Positions 1 through 8,350 of a stretch of 11,032 nucleotides of DNA are shown here, piece after piece. The stretch is from Halocafeteria seosinensis. Taxonomy: Eukaryota > Sar > Bigyra > Bicosoecida. Made by a program: the position numbers and the translations under genes. A model generated the notes under the pieces. The model did not search any database. It had not been told where the DNA came from and saw only the letters and a program-made list of their open reading frames with translations. The DNA lies in contig LVLI01001397.1 of NCBI GenBank assembly GCA_001687465.1, positions 1 through 11,032 on the forward strand, given 5' to 3'. Numbering within the stretch: the stretch's first letter is position 1; the number at the start of each line of letters is the position of its first letter.

Positions 1-773
1 GTATCATACACAGGCGAAGACGCCACTTGTGAAGCTTGGCCGGCGAACTTCACAGGGAAGTCTGGTTGCCAAAGCAGTCACACCTACTGTACGTTACGAG
101 GTCTAGAGTAGCTGTTTGAGCATGAAATCTCGCCCAAACATGCGGATGGTCAATGCGGATATAGCCATGCTCTCAGGATTCTGAGAAAACGCAGTCGGGG
201 AAATATGCTGAACAAGTCGGGCTTCGCCGCTGCAAATGTTTCCCGTTCGTGCGCTACAGCGCTTTCTACATTGTATACAGCAGAAGTGGTGTAGAGTACA
301 GTATTGAGGAAGAAATCAGAGACCGGAACAGGTACTCGTTACTTAAACAGGGGTTTTCTCCCGAAACCATACCAAGGCGTTGGACAGCTACTACTGCAAA
401 GAACAATGGCAAGGAAAAGTAGCGCGTGGTTCATCGCCTTTTTCTCTCTGGCTAATACTGTACTGTAACCACGACACGACCCACACAGCGTATATCATCT
501 TTGCTCACCTTGCGATGGGCGCTGACGTTGATTGGGGCTGCTTTCGTTGCTGTCCATCCTCAGTTGATATCCGACAAGGAGCCAAAGCAAGCGAACGGTC
601 CCAAACCCAGGGAGCCATGCGTATCGGTAGCGCATCGCGTACCAGGATTCTCTTATCAGTGTGATACTTTCCGGGTGTATGGAGCTCGTCAGAGGTTGCG
701 TCGCTTTGCCTCCTCTGCTCGTATCGTGCTGTCATCTTATTCGGTTCGTAGCAACCATGTACCTTGTCTTCCG
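1..773. other. Upstream interval without a callable gene
   Basis: I see no gene here that I can defend. A 94-codon open frame at 380-664 (+) has no recognisable composition or motif and overlaps the frame that continues into the GLUG gene. The GLUG frame is open from about 501, but the codon there is TTG, and no in-frame ATG occurs before 774. The hydrophobic stretch encoded at 501-560 is therefore not evidence for a signal peptide unless an upstream exon joins it. A TATATC at 490-495 is too weak to call a promoter. Confidence 0.4.
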
Positions 774-1511
774 ATGCCGGCTCAGTTTGGCGCGTTGTTA
801 CGAGGAGGAAGAATGCACAAGAAGTTATCGTATGACTACTACATACTTGGGAAAACGGGAAGAAGGTTGCAGTGGCTAAGTATCACTCTCCCGGAAGATC
901 CAGTTGCAATGAAGCATCTAATTGCAGCGATTAACGTGGTGCGGAAGAGTACTAGTGACATGACGTTGATGGGTCATTCCGATGGGTTGCTAACATCTGA
1001 GACGCACGCACATCTCCAAGTCAGAAATGACTTTTACCCAAGAGTTCATTACCCAACGACCGACTATGTTTATCTGTGGAACAAGCTAGTTAAGAGCGGA
1101 CGAGAAAGTGCTGCTTTTACGACTGCCAGCACTATAGTGAGGAGGGATTTGAATCCACTCCGTAGTGTCCGAGAGATAGTTCGCTTTTGTGGTAACACAA
1201 CACACCTTGGATTCCACACCTTGACTGTCCCAAAGGAGGCATCACTGCTCGTTGTATTGAACCTACTAATCGCATCCGTCCAGGTTTTACAAGCATTGAG
1301 TTGGAAGTTTACAACTCCTGGAGATGAAGATTTTTCGGCAACTCCCAGCAACACTTTGGTAAAGGCTTCTCACTTGCGATATAAGTTTCCAATCGAGACA
1401 CTGACGTGGCCATCTTCTTATGGGAGAATGAAGCTGCTAGCGTATACAAAGGGGTCCCTGGCGTACGGACTACAAAATACGAGTAGTAATATTTCGTCAC
1501 TCACGACGGTT
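774..1511 (+). other. In-frame open extension upstream of the GLUG gene (possible longer N-terminus)
   Basis: The reading frame of the GLUG protein is open through this whole stretch. In-frame ATGs occur at 774 and 813; the one at 813 has an A at -3, the better context of the two. About 246 codons without a stop is unlikely by chance in sequence of this composition, so it may be coding. It could be the N-terminus of a longer protein or part of an unspliced upstream exon. The translation has one hydrophobic segment around 1230-1300 (…LLVVLNLLIASVQVL…) and no family I recognise. Against it, the ATG at 1512 begins a good signal peptide, which would be internal in a longer protein, and the first-position G content looks ordinary. 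I therefore prefer 1512 as the start. Confidence 0.3.
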
Positions 1512-3260
1512 ATGCTGGCGTCATTGTTTTTCGGTTGCATTCTTATGAACGAGGTAGTAGCAGCAACAGATTTACGACCTGCGATTCTCAATGGAACTGA
1601 TTCCTGCTTTCATTATAATGCGGATGAAAACCAGTTTGAAATGAATTGCAGTGTGTTGGTTTGGGGTAATCATGGCTATACGAACCAAGATTACATCTCC
1701 TTGGATGCGAATGAGACGTTTGATGGTGGTCGGCAACATGGGAACTTTATAGATCTAAACGGAACAACAGATTTTGAAGGATTGTTTACTATACTGGGTA
1801 GTGTTGCATCATTTGATCAAGCTCCCTTGATTCGGAATCTTGATGTGAGGAATGGGTCAACTGCACTTAAAGGCGGATTCATTGTCCGTAAAGAGCAGAA
1901 ATTCTTTATCATAGATTCATGTCGTTCATCAGGAGATATTGCGTTTAGAGGTGGTGGTATATGTGGTTATCGAGGTGGTCATGATCATGGTCAAATCAAG
2001 ATATCGAATTCGTATTCGACAGGGAGAATACTGGGTAACAGAGCAGGTGGTATTGCAGGATTTAAAGTAGGATACAATTATGGGATTGTCAATATCACGG
2101 ATTGTTATTCCACTGGGACTATTGAAGGACGTTGGGCAGGTGGTATTTGTGGAAGTACTGCTGGGCGTAAGAATGGTCAAGTGTATATAACTCGTTCCTA
2201 TTCCACAGGAGATATCATTCCTGGTGCTGACGAAAGTGGTGGTATTGTGGGTGACGATGCTGGTCATACCAATGGATTCGTGTATATCAAGGAATGTTAT
2301 AGTATGGGACAAATATCTGCAGTGGGTAGTGGAGGGATTAGCGGCGATGATACAGCAGATAATGGAGGTGAAGTACATATCATAGATTGCTATACACGAG
2401 GAAGTATTAGTGGTGAAAAAGCAGGAGGTATTACAGGATGGAGGACAGGAGGGGACCCAAACCATCCTACAGGAGATGTCTACATCACCAATACATATGC
2501 ATCAGGTGCAGTCACGGGTACGAATGCTGGTGGGATTATAGGACACATATTAAGTGAAGCAAGTGGTACAATCCACGTGAAATATTCGGTATACGATGGC
2601 AGCGAAGGAGCAGCGTCGATCGTGGGAGTGGATGATGGAACTAAGCTCGTTGAGACAGACAATTCAGATGATTTGAACGATATACAGGGGCAACTGTATC
2701 AACTGGGAGGGTGGTCTGAGGACGTATGGGCTTTACATAGAGGACAAAGTGACGATGACGAAGAGGATCTGCTACCAATTCTACGCTTTCAAGTGCCAGC
2801 GAGTCCTACTCCTTCCCCCATGTCGACGCCATCAGCGACAACGACAATGTCGGAGACTTCTTCCAGCAGCTTTACCTCCCCTGCGAGTGCCACTCCATCG
2901 TCATCGTCATCGTCATCGTCGCACAGCCAAACAAGGACTCCGACTGGAACGGCAAGCCCGACGCGAACTTTGACACCAACCCAAAGTTCCAGTCTCACGT
3001 CGACGGCCACCAGATCGGAGACACCGTCAAGTACTGCAAGTGCCAGTCCAACTTGGACATCTACTACCTCGGCTTCATTTTCTACCTCTAGTTCTCCGAC
3101 TATGACAGGAACGTCATCGTCGAGCTTGACTCCAACACGGAGCTCCATGCCGACACCTTCTGAAACAAGTAGTGCTTCGGTTACGGGTAAACCAAACGAA
3201 CATACTGACAAGGTCATTGTACTGCCTGTTCAAAGACCCAAACGCACGGTCAAAGGCTAA
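1512..3260 (+). CDS. Secreted GLUG-repeat protein with Ser/Thr-rich mucin-like tail
   Basis: Predicted extracellular or cell-surface protein of 582 residues; its ligand or activity is unknown. Residues 1-18 (MLASLFFGCILMNEVVAA) look like a signal peptide, and G at -3 makes a usable start context. The next ~115 residues carry several N-x-S/T sites (for example NGT, NCS, NET). From about residue 136 to 377 there are seven clear copies and one weak copy of a ~31-residue unit of the type (C/S)YSTG-x-I-x(4)-AGGI-x-G-x(7)-G-x-V-x-I, the GLUG motif. In known families this motif packs into a right-handed beta-helix and is common in surface adhesins. A Trp-containing closing segment (GGWSEDVWAL) lies near residue 405. 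An acidic patch (DDDEED) leads into a ~130-residue Ser/Thr/Pro-rich stalk and then a short basic tail. I see no C-terminal membrane anchor or GPI signal. The gene appears uninterrupted, and the frame remains open upstream to about 501, so a longer form starting at 774 or 813 is possible. Adhesin or cell-wall protein is the best guess; I assign no enzyme function. Confidence 0.78.
   Translation: MLASLFFGCILMNEVVAATDLRPAILNGTDSCFHYNADENQFEMNCSVLVWGNHGYTNQDYISLDANETFDGGRQHGNFIDLNGTTDFEGLFTILGSVASFDQAPLIRNLDVRNGSTALKGGFIVRKEQKFFIIDSCRSSGDIAFRGGGICGYRGGHDHGQIKISNSYSTGRILGNRAGGIAGFKVGYNYGIVNITDCYSTGTIEGRWAGGICGSTAGRKNGQVYITRSYSTGDIIPGADESGGIVGDDAGHTNGFVYIKECYSMGQISAVGSGGISGDDTADNGGEVHIIDCYTRGSISGEKAGGITGWRTGGDPNHPTGDVYITNTYASGAVTGTNAGGIIGHILSEASGTIHVKYSVYDGSEGAASIVGVDDGTKLVETDNSDDLNDIQGQLYQLGGWSEDVWALHRGQSDDDEEDLLPILRFQVPASPTPSPMSTPSATTTMSETSSSSFTSPASATPSSSSSSSSHSQTRTPTGTASPTRTLTPTQSSSLTSTATRSETPSSTASASPTWTSTTSASFSTSSSPTMTGTSSSSLTPTRSSMPTPSETSSASVTGKPNEHTDKVIVLPVQRPKRTVKG
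1917..2640 (+). repeat. Internal ~93-nt GLUG repeat array in the CDS
   Basis: Seven clear units and one degraded unit follow head to tail with a period near 31 codons. They are marked by SYSTG, CYSTG, SYSTG, CYSMG, CYTRG and TYASG, each followed by a GGI-x-G turn about ten residues later. At nucleotide level the units are diverged, so this is an old protein repeat rather than a recent satellite. The repeat between PGADESGGIVG and NGFVYIKE is two residues longer than the consensus, and the sixth has an insertion around GGDPNHPTG. The eighth lacks the Cys/Tyr signature. Confidence 0.85.
2796..3189 (+). repeat. Ser/Thr/Pro-rich low-complexity stalk with (TCATCG)n microsatellite
   Basis: This segment encodes about 130 residues of mostly Ser, Thr, Pro and Ala, with recurring TPT, SAS and SSS patterns, consistent with an O-glycosylated, extended stalk. 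Within it, 2897-2922 is a short hexanucleotide microsatellite of TCATCG units encoding a run of eight serines. That tract is a likely place for length variation between strains. An open frame on the opposite strand through the same interval is only the antisense of this biased sequence. Confidence 0.88.
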
Positions 3261-3620
3261 AGCATGTTTGGCAAAGCATTTCAAGGAATGAATGAAGAGA
3301 AATGTCGAGGTGTAGCCCAATATAGTTAAGGAGTGATATTTTTTGCAGTAGCGGGACTCAAAGCTTAACAATCTTACCTAATTTAAGTATGTACCCAACA
3401 GCAGTTCTGACTCTTATTTAATGCAATATAATACAAGTTCATCCAGACTGAGCCTTCCAACTTATCTGGGAAGCAGATGAAGCTCGGCTTCGTTGGACTC
3501 AGTAGTTGCATACTATAGCGTTCAGCCCTCCCTTTATCCACGGCTTATTTTCGGACTGAAATAAATAATTCTGTGGATTATAAAGCCAAAGGAGAAACGT
3601 CAATCGTACAAGTGTAGCCT
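3261..3620. other. Intergenic region downstream of the GLUG gene
   Basis: The segment is AT-richer than the gene and has stops in all frames; I see no gene. An AATAAA hexamer at 3560-3565, about 300 nt after the stop codon, could act as a polyadenylation signal, but a single hexamer is weak evidence and the distance is long. Confidence 0.3.
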
Positions 3621-3624
3621 CGTC

Positions 3625-3740
3625 CTCGAGTAGCACCACCAGTAGGTCTAGCTCGCTTATAACTTTCCCGGAATGGGTGGACTATGATGCGGCGTCGGCG
3701 ACTTAGTAGCAGTAACAATGGCGACGCTCCTGTAGAAGCA
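3625..3740 (-). repeat. Diverged repeat block A, copy 1
   Basis: This block matches 6807-6905 and, more weakly, 8345-8475. The anchor is the 13-mer CCAGTAGGTCTAG at 3639-3651, repeated exactly at 6825-6837. The flanks also align: a GTC-x-TC stretch before it, then TTCCC-x-GG and a TAGCAGT match after it. On the minus strand both copies can be read as a short basic, RARPTGG-like peptide, but stops and frameshifts are present. It adjoins block B directly. Confidence 0.5.
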
Positions 3741-4095
3741 ATGATGAAAGTTTTTCTTCCTGCTAGCCTAGCACTTCCCGAAAGGACTATGACTCCTGAC
3801 GGTCCGGCGAGCGGCGCTGCTTACATCTCCAGTTGCTAGCATGGAAATGGTGGGCACGCCGTCAGCAAGTGCTCACAAGCCATCATCGGATAAATCGACG
3901 TCCTCCCGCAGTACACATTCATTGCTCCTGAGAAATAGCATAGCTGGGTGATGCAATTAAAATGGTTTCTTTGCCCACGATATTTATCAAGTAGCACCCA
4001 TGGGCAGCATTTCATCATTTCCCGTCCAGCGCAATTCTCATGTGCCAACAGTTCTACGCTCTAAACTCGTTTCCGGCCATAACGGATAGCTCGCT
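3741..4095 (-). repeat. Diverged repeat block B, copy 1
   Basis: The block aligns by eye with 7158-7470. It shares a 15-nt exact match, CAAGTAGCACCCATG, at 3988-4002 and 7374-7388, plus matching CTAGC-CTAGCACT, GTGCTC, CATTCATTG and AGTTCTAC words in the same order. A minus-strand reading near 3850 gives ADGVPTISMLATGD, against TDDAPSISILANGN in copy 2, so the two copies descend from one sequence that may have been coding. Indels and stops break the frame in both. A fragment near the gag/protease junction of a Copia-type element is possible but not established. Confidence 0.6.
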
Positions 4096-4639
4096 TGGGA
4101 TTTCGAGCTTTTGCCTTTGAAGAGGGGACAAGCAGACCGTCAAGAGGAATAGCTCCACTGAATACTCATAATAAGGCGTTTGCTGGGGAGAAATAGTCTT
4201 CGCTCACAAGTACGGCTCATACTGCTTTCAGGCGTGGTTCTTCTCTTTAGCAGCTTATTACAGCTCTTTGTTGCCTCCGATGCTCCTGGATAAGGGGGTC
4301 TCATATCTCTTTCTCTCGTTGTCCTGTTTGGCTAGCGCCCTCTTCCGGTTCTTGGCATGCGCGTACACTCCGATGAGCACAGCGGAGGACTGTTTCAGTT
4401 CTCCATGGACTCAAATACTTCAGTACAAATAAGCATGGTTTACAACTGATGCGCGAGGGTGATTTCGCTTTATGTTATCATCTTTGCAATAGCTGATCTG
4501 CCGAATCATTAGAGAACTCCTTCATGCGACTGGTCTTTACTCTTGCGTATCTTCTTTTCGTCTTTAGTAGACTCTTTCTTAAGCAACCAGTACCTGCCAA
4601 TCATGTAGCATCACTCCATGTGTTGGACTACTTCCTAGG
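4096..4639. other. Extra sequence between repeat blocks B and C of copy 1
   Basis: This ~0.5 kb has only about 130 nt opposite it in copy 2 (7471-7600) and no clear counterpart there. It has no sustained open frame and no motif I recognise. It is either an insertion into copy 1 or sequence lost from copy 2. Confidence 0.35.
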
Positions 4640-5025
4640 CTTATAGTGGTAGACGTTACCCTTTCGCAGCTAGTACAATTGCTTCTGATGCATTTTCGAA
4701 ACATCAGGTTGCGGATTAATGCTCTGGCTTGTCCCAAAGATTTCTTCGCCCTCCCTCACCCGAGTTATTCAGCTCCCACTCTATCTCTTTTTCCGGAAGG
4801 TAAGACTCCTAAAGGCCCTGTATAGCGAGGGTCTGTAACGTGGCAGACACAATTCGGTCGTTGTGCAACAATTCCTAATACTACTTCCGATCTCCGAGCG
4901 TTATTCTAACTGCTCCTCTAGCCTTTGCCATACTAACGAGTAGTGGAACGTTTTGCCTTAGCGGTGTCTTCCTTGGACATAACACTTCCGTTCGGCAGTA
5001 TCGCAATAGTGGGAAGCCTTCGGAT
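4640..5025 (-). repeat. Diverged repeat block C, copy 1
   Basis: The block aligns with 7600-7906. Anchors are an ATTGCTT-x-TGCGT/ATGCAT segment, TCTCCGAGCG at 4891-4900 (7806-7815), and AATAGTGGGAAGCCTTCGG at 5005-5023, which differs by one base from 7886-7904. Intervening similarity is lower and has gaps. Neither copy has an intact frame. It may be LTR or untranslated sequence of the retroelement; this is inference from its place downstream of the RNase H-like block on the minus strand. Confidence 0.6.
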
Positions 5026-5639
5026 AAGTATACCGCTCACGGGGAAACAATATCTTTCGTCCCAAACCATTGTTTAGAACTTTGACGGCAGCGATGCGAG
5101 CGGCTCCTAGTTGGCAAACGTCGCAGTGTGAATTTGGTCTCGTAGTAATTTACTGAACAAGGGGACTCCAAGGTTTGTTTCACCATTACGAATTATAGCG
5201 TTTCCCATCGCGGATCCAGCAATAGCTCAGAGCCCGTACGGCGCGGACAGCCAAATCATACAGCCCAGCTAAGCAATCGAACAATACTTTCGGCTAGTGA
5301 AGGCGTTCTTCTCTCGGGCATGTCTCTTTCGGCTTGTTTTTGAACCGCTCTCGCTCCTTGGTGCAGTTTCTGCCACCTATGAATTTCCTTGACAATTATT
5401 ATCCTCCCATACACACCACGTTGTTCTTCTCAGACGGCGCAGTGGCCTTCGTCTCTTCCTTCGGCTGACGGTTCTTCATACTTGAAAAGCGCTTTAATGC
5501 TTGAATGGAATAGGAAACACAGAGTCTATCAGGTTGTCGTAGACCCCTATCACTCCGTCCTCAACCGGCAAGCAAGCTTCCGAAGGATTAGTAGAGTCTT
5601 GGCATCATTGATGGAAACCAAAGTAGTACTGCCGAACCA
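5026..5639. other. Extra sequence between repeat blocks C and D of copy 1, with a weak minus-strand coding-like stretch
   Basis: Copy 2 has only about 40 nt between blocks C and D, so this ~0.6 kb is an insertion in copy 1 or a loss from copy 2. On the minus strand, about 5563 down to a stop at 5399 is open for ~54 codons and includes a Lys/Glu-rich piece (KNRQPKEETKATAPSEKNN) of plausible coding composition. I do not recognise it. The 84-codon + strand frame at 5389-5643 overlaps it and looks like chance. Confidence 0.3.
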
Positions 5640-5880
5640 GTAAGGCCTTTATTGTGCAGCTGTACATCTATTGGCCTGTTATAATACGAGATGCACAGCC
5701 GACTGGCGGTAACGTCCGTTTCAAGACGCCCAAGTGCGTATGCAAGCATGCCGCTGCCTAGTTTCGCTTCCATAACGTCGTCTCGAGTTGACAACGTTGG
5801 GGCACTTCCCAGGCTCTATCAAGGAACCGCTGCCGTCTGCTTCTTTCACGTCTCGAAAAAGAAGAAAAGTGCACTGCCTT
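5640..5880 (-). repeat. Diverged repeat block D, copy 1
   Basis: This is the best conserved block. It aligns with 7945-8140 and in part with 10310-10395. Shared words include AGCATGCCGCTGC (5745-5757 and 8019-8031) and GTCTGCTTCTTTC-x-CGTCTC followed by an A-rich run (5835-5863 and 8094-8122). On the minus strand both copies give RRERSR-like and GSGML/RSGML-like peptides in different frames, and both are broken by stops. Indels between copies are not multiples of three, so it is no longer under coding constraint. Confidence 0.7.
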
Positions 5881-6060
5881 ACTCATCTGACACAGTGAAT
5901 AAATATCTTGAAGCCTCAACTTGAGTACTGCCGCCCTCACTCAAAAGACTGACACACCTCTCTCGTCACCGTTGTTCAACGTTCCCTCCATTGGGTAGGC
6001 GTATCCTCTCTTTAGCAATGAAGAACTACACTGTGGAATATCATCTGTCGCGTGATAGTC
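5881..6060 (-). repeat. Diverged RNase H-like block (RH), copy 1
   Basis: By eye this aligns with 8180-8350. On the + strand, CTCCATTG…GGAATATC…GTGATAGT here corresponds to TTCCATTGTGTG…GAATATCG…GTGATGATG there. The minus-strand reading has lost the Copia RNase H signature that is still visible in copy 2. I call it only through its position beside block D and the shared words. Confidence 0.4.
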
Positions 6061-6804
6061 GCCCTGTCTCTTTTCCTACTTTTGTTCCTTGCGTACACTG
6101 AGGAACTAGAACAAGGGTTGAGATCCTAAACTTCCGTTTGATCCCTTGCCCGGTGAGGGAAGCCACATGGATGCCAGAACTAACTTCCATAACTGGGCCA
6201 GAGGGATCACTTGGAGCAGTAGCAAACCCCAGCAACTGATGCGAGAGGGGATCGACTCTATTGCGATTCGATTCCCACACTCCTCCCCGGCAATTGCTTC
6301 ACGTACATTCTCGACGAATGCCCTCTTTGTTTCTGTGTCCCTTCGATTCTTTCGTAGTTTCCTCAAGCAGTGTGTATGTCATCGTGATGGTCATGGAATT
6401 AAAAGTGGCTTCACTGAGTGGAGCATAAATTTACCTCAGATTGAGGTAGTCGAACTTCGTCCACATTTCACGTTCTTTCGCGATCCGTTGTCAATGCGGT
6501 TATGCTTCAATGCCATGGGTGAAAAACGACTGTATAACTCTACTTGTCTATGGTTGTTTGTATTCGCTGTGCGTTGCCTCAGATGAAATAAGTCCATTGC
6601 TTACAGGAGCATGTTCTGCAGTCAGTGCACACGTTCAATTCCACAGAGTAGATCTCCTGCCAGCTGCTGCCTTCCTCGCAGACAAAGAACCCCAAGTGAT
6701 TCATACGAAAGGCAGTACTCCCATGACATTGTGGCAAGGTATCAACGGAAGGACTTCACTATTATAGCAACTTGGTAGGTACGTGCCCACTGCTCTAGCA
6801 GCGT
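6061..6804. other. Interval between the two repeat copies; no supported gene
   Basis: The longest frame here, 146 codons at 6146-6586 (+), has no motif, a poor start context and competing frames on both strands; I treat it as chance. A stretch near 6095-6130 weakly resembles block A (GGTTGAGATCC…AACTTCC) but has no long exact match. If the A-RH-D-C-B array is a tandem duplication, this ~0.7 kb is an insertion between block A of copy 2 and block RH of copy 1. Confidence 0.3.
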
Positions 6805-6806
6805 CA

Positions 6807-6905
6807 TCCTTGGGGGGAACACTACCAGTAGGTCTAGGTCGATTATCCCTTCCCAGGAAGAACGCACGATGGCGGATTGCGGAAACTTTATGTAGCAGTG
6901 TTACA
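6807..6905 (-). repeat. Diverged repeat block A, copy 2
   Basis: The block carries the exact 13-mer CCAGTAGGTCTAG at 6825-6837, also found in copy 1, and further alignable sequence on both sides (TTCCCAGG, GATGGCGG, TAGCAGTGTTACAG). Its extension toward 6975 (TTCTCGAGACCGTAACTCTCTTTGG) resembles CTCTCGAGTCCACAACTCTCTTTGC-type sequence near 8438-8464. Block A therefore occurs a third time, at 8345-8475. About 250 nt of sequence separates it from block B of this copy. Confidence 0.55.
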
Positions 6906-7157
6906 GCACAGATTCTCGAGACCGTAACTCTCTTTGGACCGTCATTGTCAGAAAAGACCATACACTGTTGCCAGACTATAGTACTTGGGAGGTCTAAACT
7001 GGCACCCCAAACAGGAAGTTGGCAGCTACCATTTAACCTCAATGTACCCCCGAGATCGGTTATTTACCATTCCAAACAACCACAATAGCTTTGTCCTCTT
7101 TGCGTAACATTTCGTGATTCAAGTTCTGACCTCCTCCGGAGTTATTGCGTACAACGA

Positions 7158-7470
7158 CAGTGAGAGCGTTTTTGCTAACCTAGCACTACCGCTCCCGAGA
7201 TTGAGATAACTCGGACAGTTTGGCCACCGGCGATGATTATCCACTTTTGATTTCCGTTTGCTAGTATCGAAATGCTGGGTGCATCATCAGTAAGTGCTCT
7301 CCACTCGTTATTGTAAAAAGTCGAAGTACTCTCGCGTTACTCATTCATTGGCGGGTTTTTGCCAAACCAATACCAAGTAGCACCCATGAGCATGGTTTCC
7401 CGCTCAGCGCATTCCTCACGTGCCGATAGTTCTACCGTCGAGATTCATCGTTTCCGACCATCTATTTCGT
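7158..7470 (-). repeat. Diverged repeat block B, copy 2
   Basis: This is the counterpart of 3741-4095. On the minus strand the frame is nearly open for about 85 codons with two stops, and includes WYWFGKNPPMNE, then TDDAPSISILANGN and GGQTVRVIS. The order of a WY-x-FGK segment before an ANG…GTVRV-like segment recalls the zinc knuckle and protease of Copia-type Gag-Pol proteins, but the key Cys and Asp residues are not intact. I leave the protein assignment open. Confidence 0.55.
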
Positions 7471-7599
7471 AGCCCTACTTGTCGACTTCGTCTTAATGTG
7501 CTTTGGGCAAACCACATGTTTATTCTAGTAATAAAGATTAATGTGTCACCTGTAAGCCATATCACCACTTTCTCGTGTTAGACAAGACTCTTATTGTGC

Positions 7600-7906
7600 G
7601 ACTGTAGTGATGGCTGATGGCGGTACAATACCAATTTAATTGCTTATGCGTAGTTTGGAGTACATCTCCTCCAAATTGAGCATATCCGAATGTCGAGCTA
7701 CTGTACTGCCCTGGCAAAGAATCTCGGAGGGATCGAACCACGTTGCAGAATCATTGGAAGGCACAAATTCATCGTTGCGCAAACATGTCGTAATACAGAT
7801 TCTGTTCTCCGAGCGTGATTTCATCTGCTTGCCTTACCCTCACGGAAGCAACGCAAAGTGGAAGGCTCCATTCGAACAGTACCGTAATAGTGGGGAGCCT
7901 TCGGTT
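7600..7906 (-). repeat. Diverged repeat block C, copy 2
   Basis: This is the counterpart of 4640-5025, anchored by TCTCCGAGCG at 7806-7815 and a 19-nt near-identity at 7886-7904. Two open frames of 62 and 89 codons overlap on opposite strands here. Neither is preserved in copy 1, so I do not call them genes. Confidence 0.6.
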
Positions 7907-7944
7907 TGAAAACGTCCAAAGCCTCGGCCCCAGAAATGGGTTCA

Positions 7945-8140
7945 TTGCACGGGTGTACACATGTAGCCACCTCCTAATAATGGGGGCCCCATGGTCAATT
8001 GGCGGTAGTACCGCCGCGAGCATGCCGCTGCGTAGCTTCGTCTCGGGTTGAGAGCGTAGGGGCTTTCCCATATCATATACAGGAGTCGCTCCTGTCTGCT
8101 TCTTTCGCGTCTCAAAAAAGAATAAAAACTCTTCCAATGC
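7945..8140 (-). repeat. Diverged repeat block D, copy 2
   Basis: This is the counterpart of 5640-5880 and 10310-10395. It lies directly downstream (minus strand) of the RNase H-like segment, where the end of a Copia polyprotein and its 3' untranslated or LTR sequence would be expected. A minus-strand frame of 122 codons (7769-8137) covers it but is not kept in copy 1, so it is probably accidental. Confidence 0.7.
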
Positions 8141-8179
8141 GGGCCCAACGGCTCGTCGAAACGGAATACCCTTACCCGA

Positions 8180-8350
8180 TAAGCAGCGTTTGCATCAGCA
8201 AGACCGTGGATCTCTGCTTCCGATGCCGTCTGTTGTTGACTCTTCCATTGTGTGATGTGACAGCAGAATATCGTTGACGTGATGATGACTAGATGGTCAC
8301 TTGTTTGAGCGTATCCGGTAGAACAATTACGGGGAAATTCCGCAAGTTCA
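8180..8350 (-). pseudogene. Ty1/Copia-type RNase H fragment (decayed)
   Basis: On the minus strand, in one frame open from 8355 to 7942, the peptide contains CSTGY, then about 20 residues later TQWKSQQQT, immediately followed by SEAEIHGLADAN. Copia RNase H domains have the same order: (K/R)ST(S/T)GY, a W-K-S-x-x-Q motif, then T/S-EAE-Y/F-x-x-L-x-x-A. Compared with that pattern, about six residues between the WKS and EAE motifs are missing, and the sequence before CSTGY is not recognisable. What follows (VRVFRFDEPLG) could be the degraded helix after the EAE motif. No reverse transcriptase or integrase remains beside it. It is a dead fragment and the main reason I assign the surrounding repeats to an LTR retroelement. 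Confidence 0.5.

Noticed and set aside
501-560. Apparent N-terminal signal peptide (LTLRWALTLIGAAFVAV)
   Set aside because: The codon at 501 is TTG and there is no in-frame ATG before 774; a eukaryotic start here is not supported.
380-664. 94-codon + strand open frame
   Set aside because: No motif, and it overlaps the frame that leads into the GLUG gene; no independent sign of coding.
1929-2465. 178-codon minus-strand frame rich in Thr, Ser, Cys and Ile
   Set aside because: Exact antisense of the GLUG repeat array; its repetitive composition follows from the repeat on the other strand.
2789-3217. 142-codon minus-strand frame rich in Val, Asp and Glu
   Set aside because: Antisense shadow of the Ser/Thr-rich stalk, including a poly-Asp run from the TCATCG microsatellite.
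6095-6150. Possible fourth copy of block A beside RH copy 1
   Set aside because: Only scattered short matches and no exact word longer than about 8 nt; too weak to list as a feature.
6146-6586. 146-codon + strand frame
   Set aside because: Longest frame outside the GLUG gene, but with no recognisable motif, overlapping frames on the opposite strand and no repeat-copy support.
6701-7042. 113-codon minus-strand frame spanning block A copy 2
   Set aside because: Only the short part in block A has a counterpart (RPTG-like peptide in copy 1), and copy 1 is not open; not a gene in its present state.
7769-8137. 122-codon minus-strand frame over blocks C and D
   Set aside because: The matching region of copy 1 has stops and frame-shifting gaps, so the frame is not conserved.
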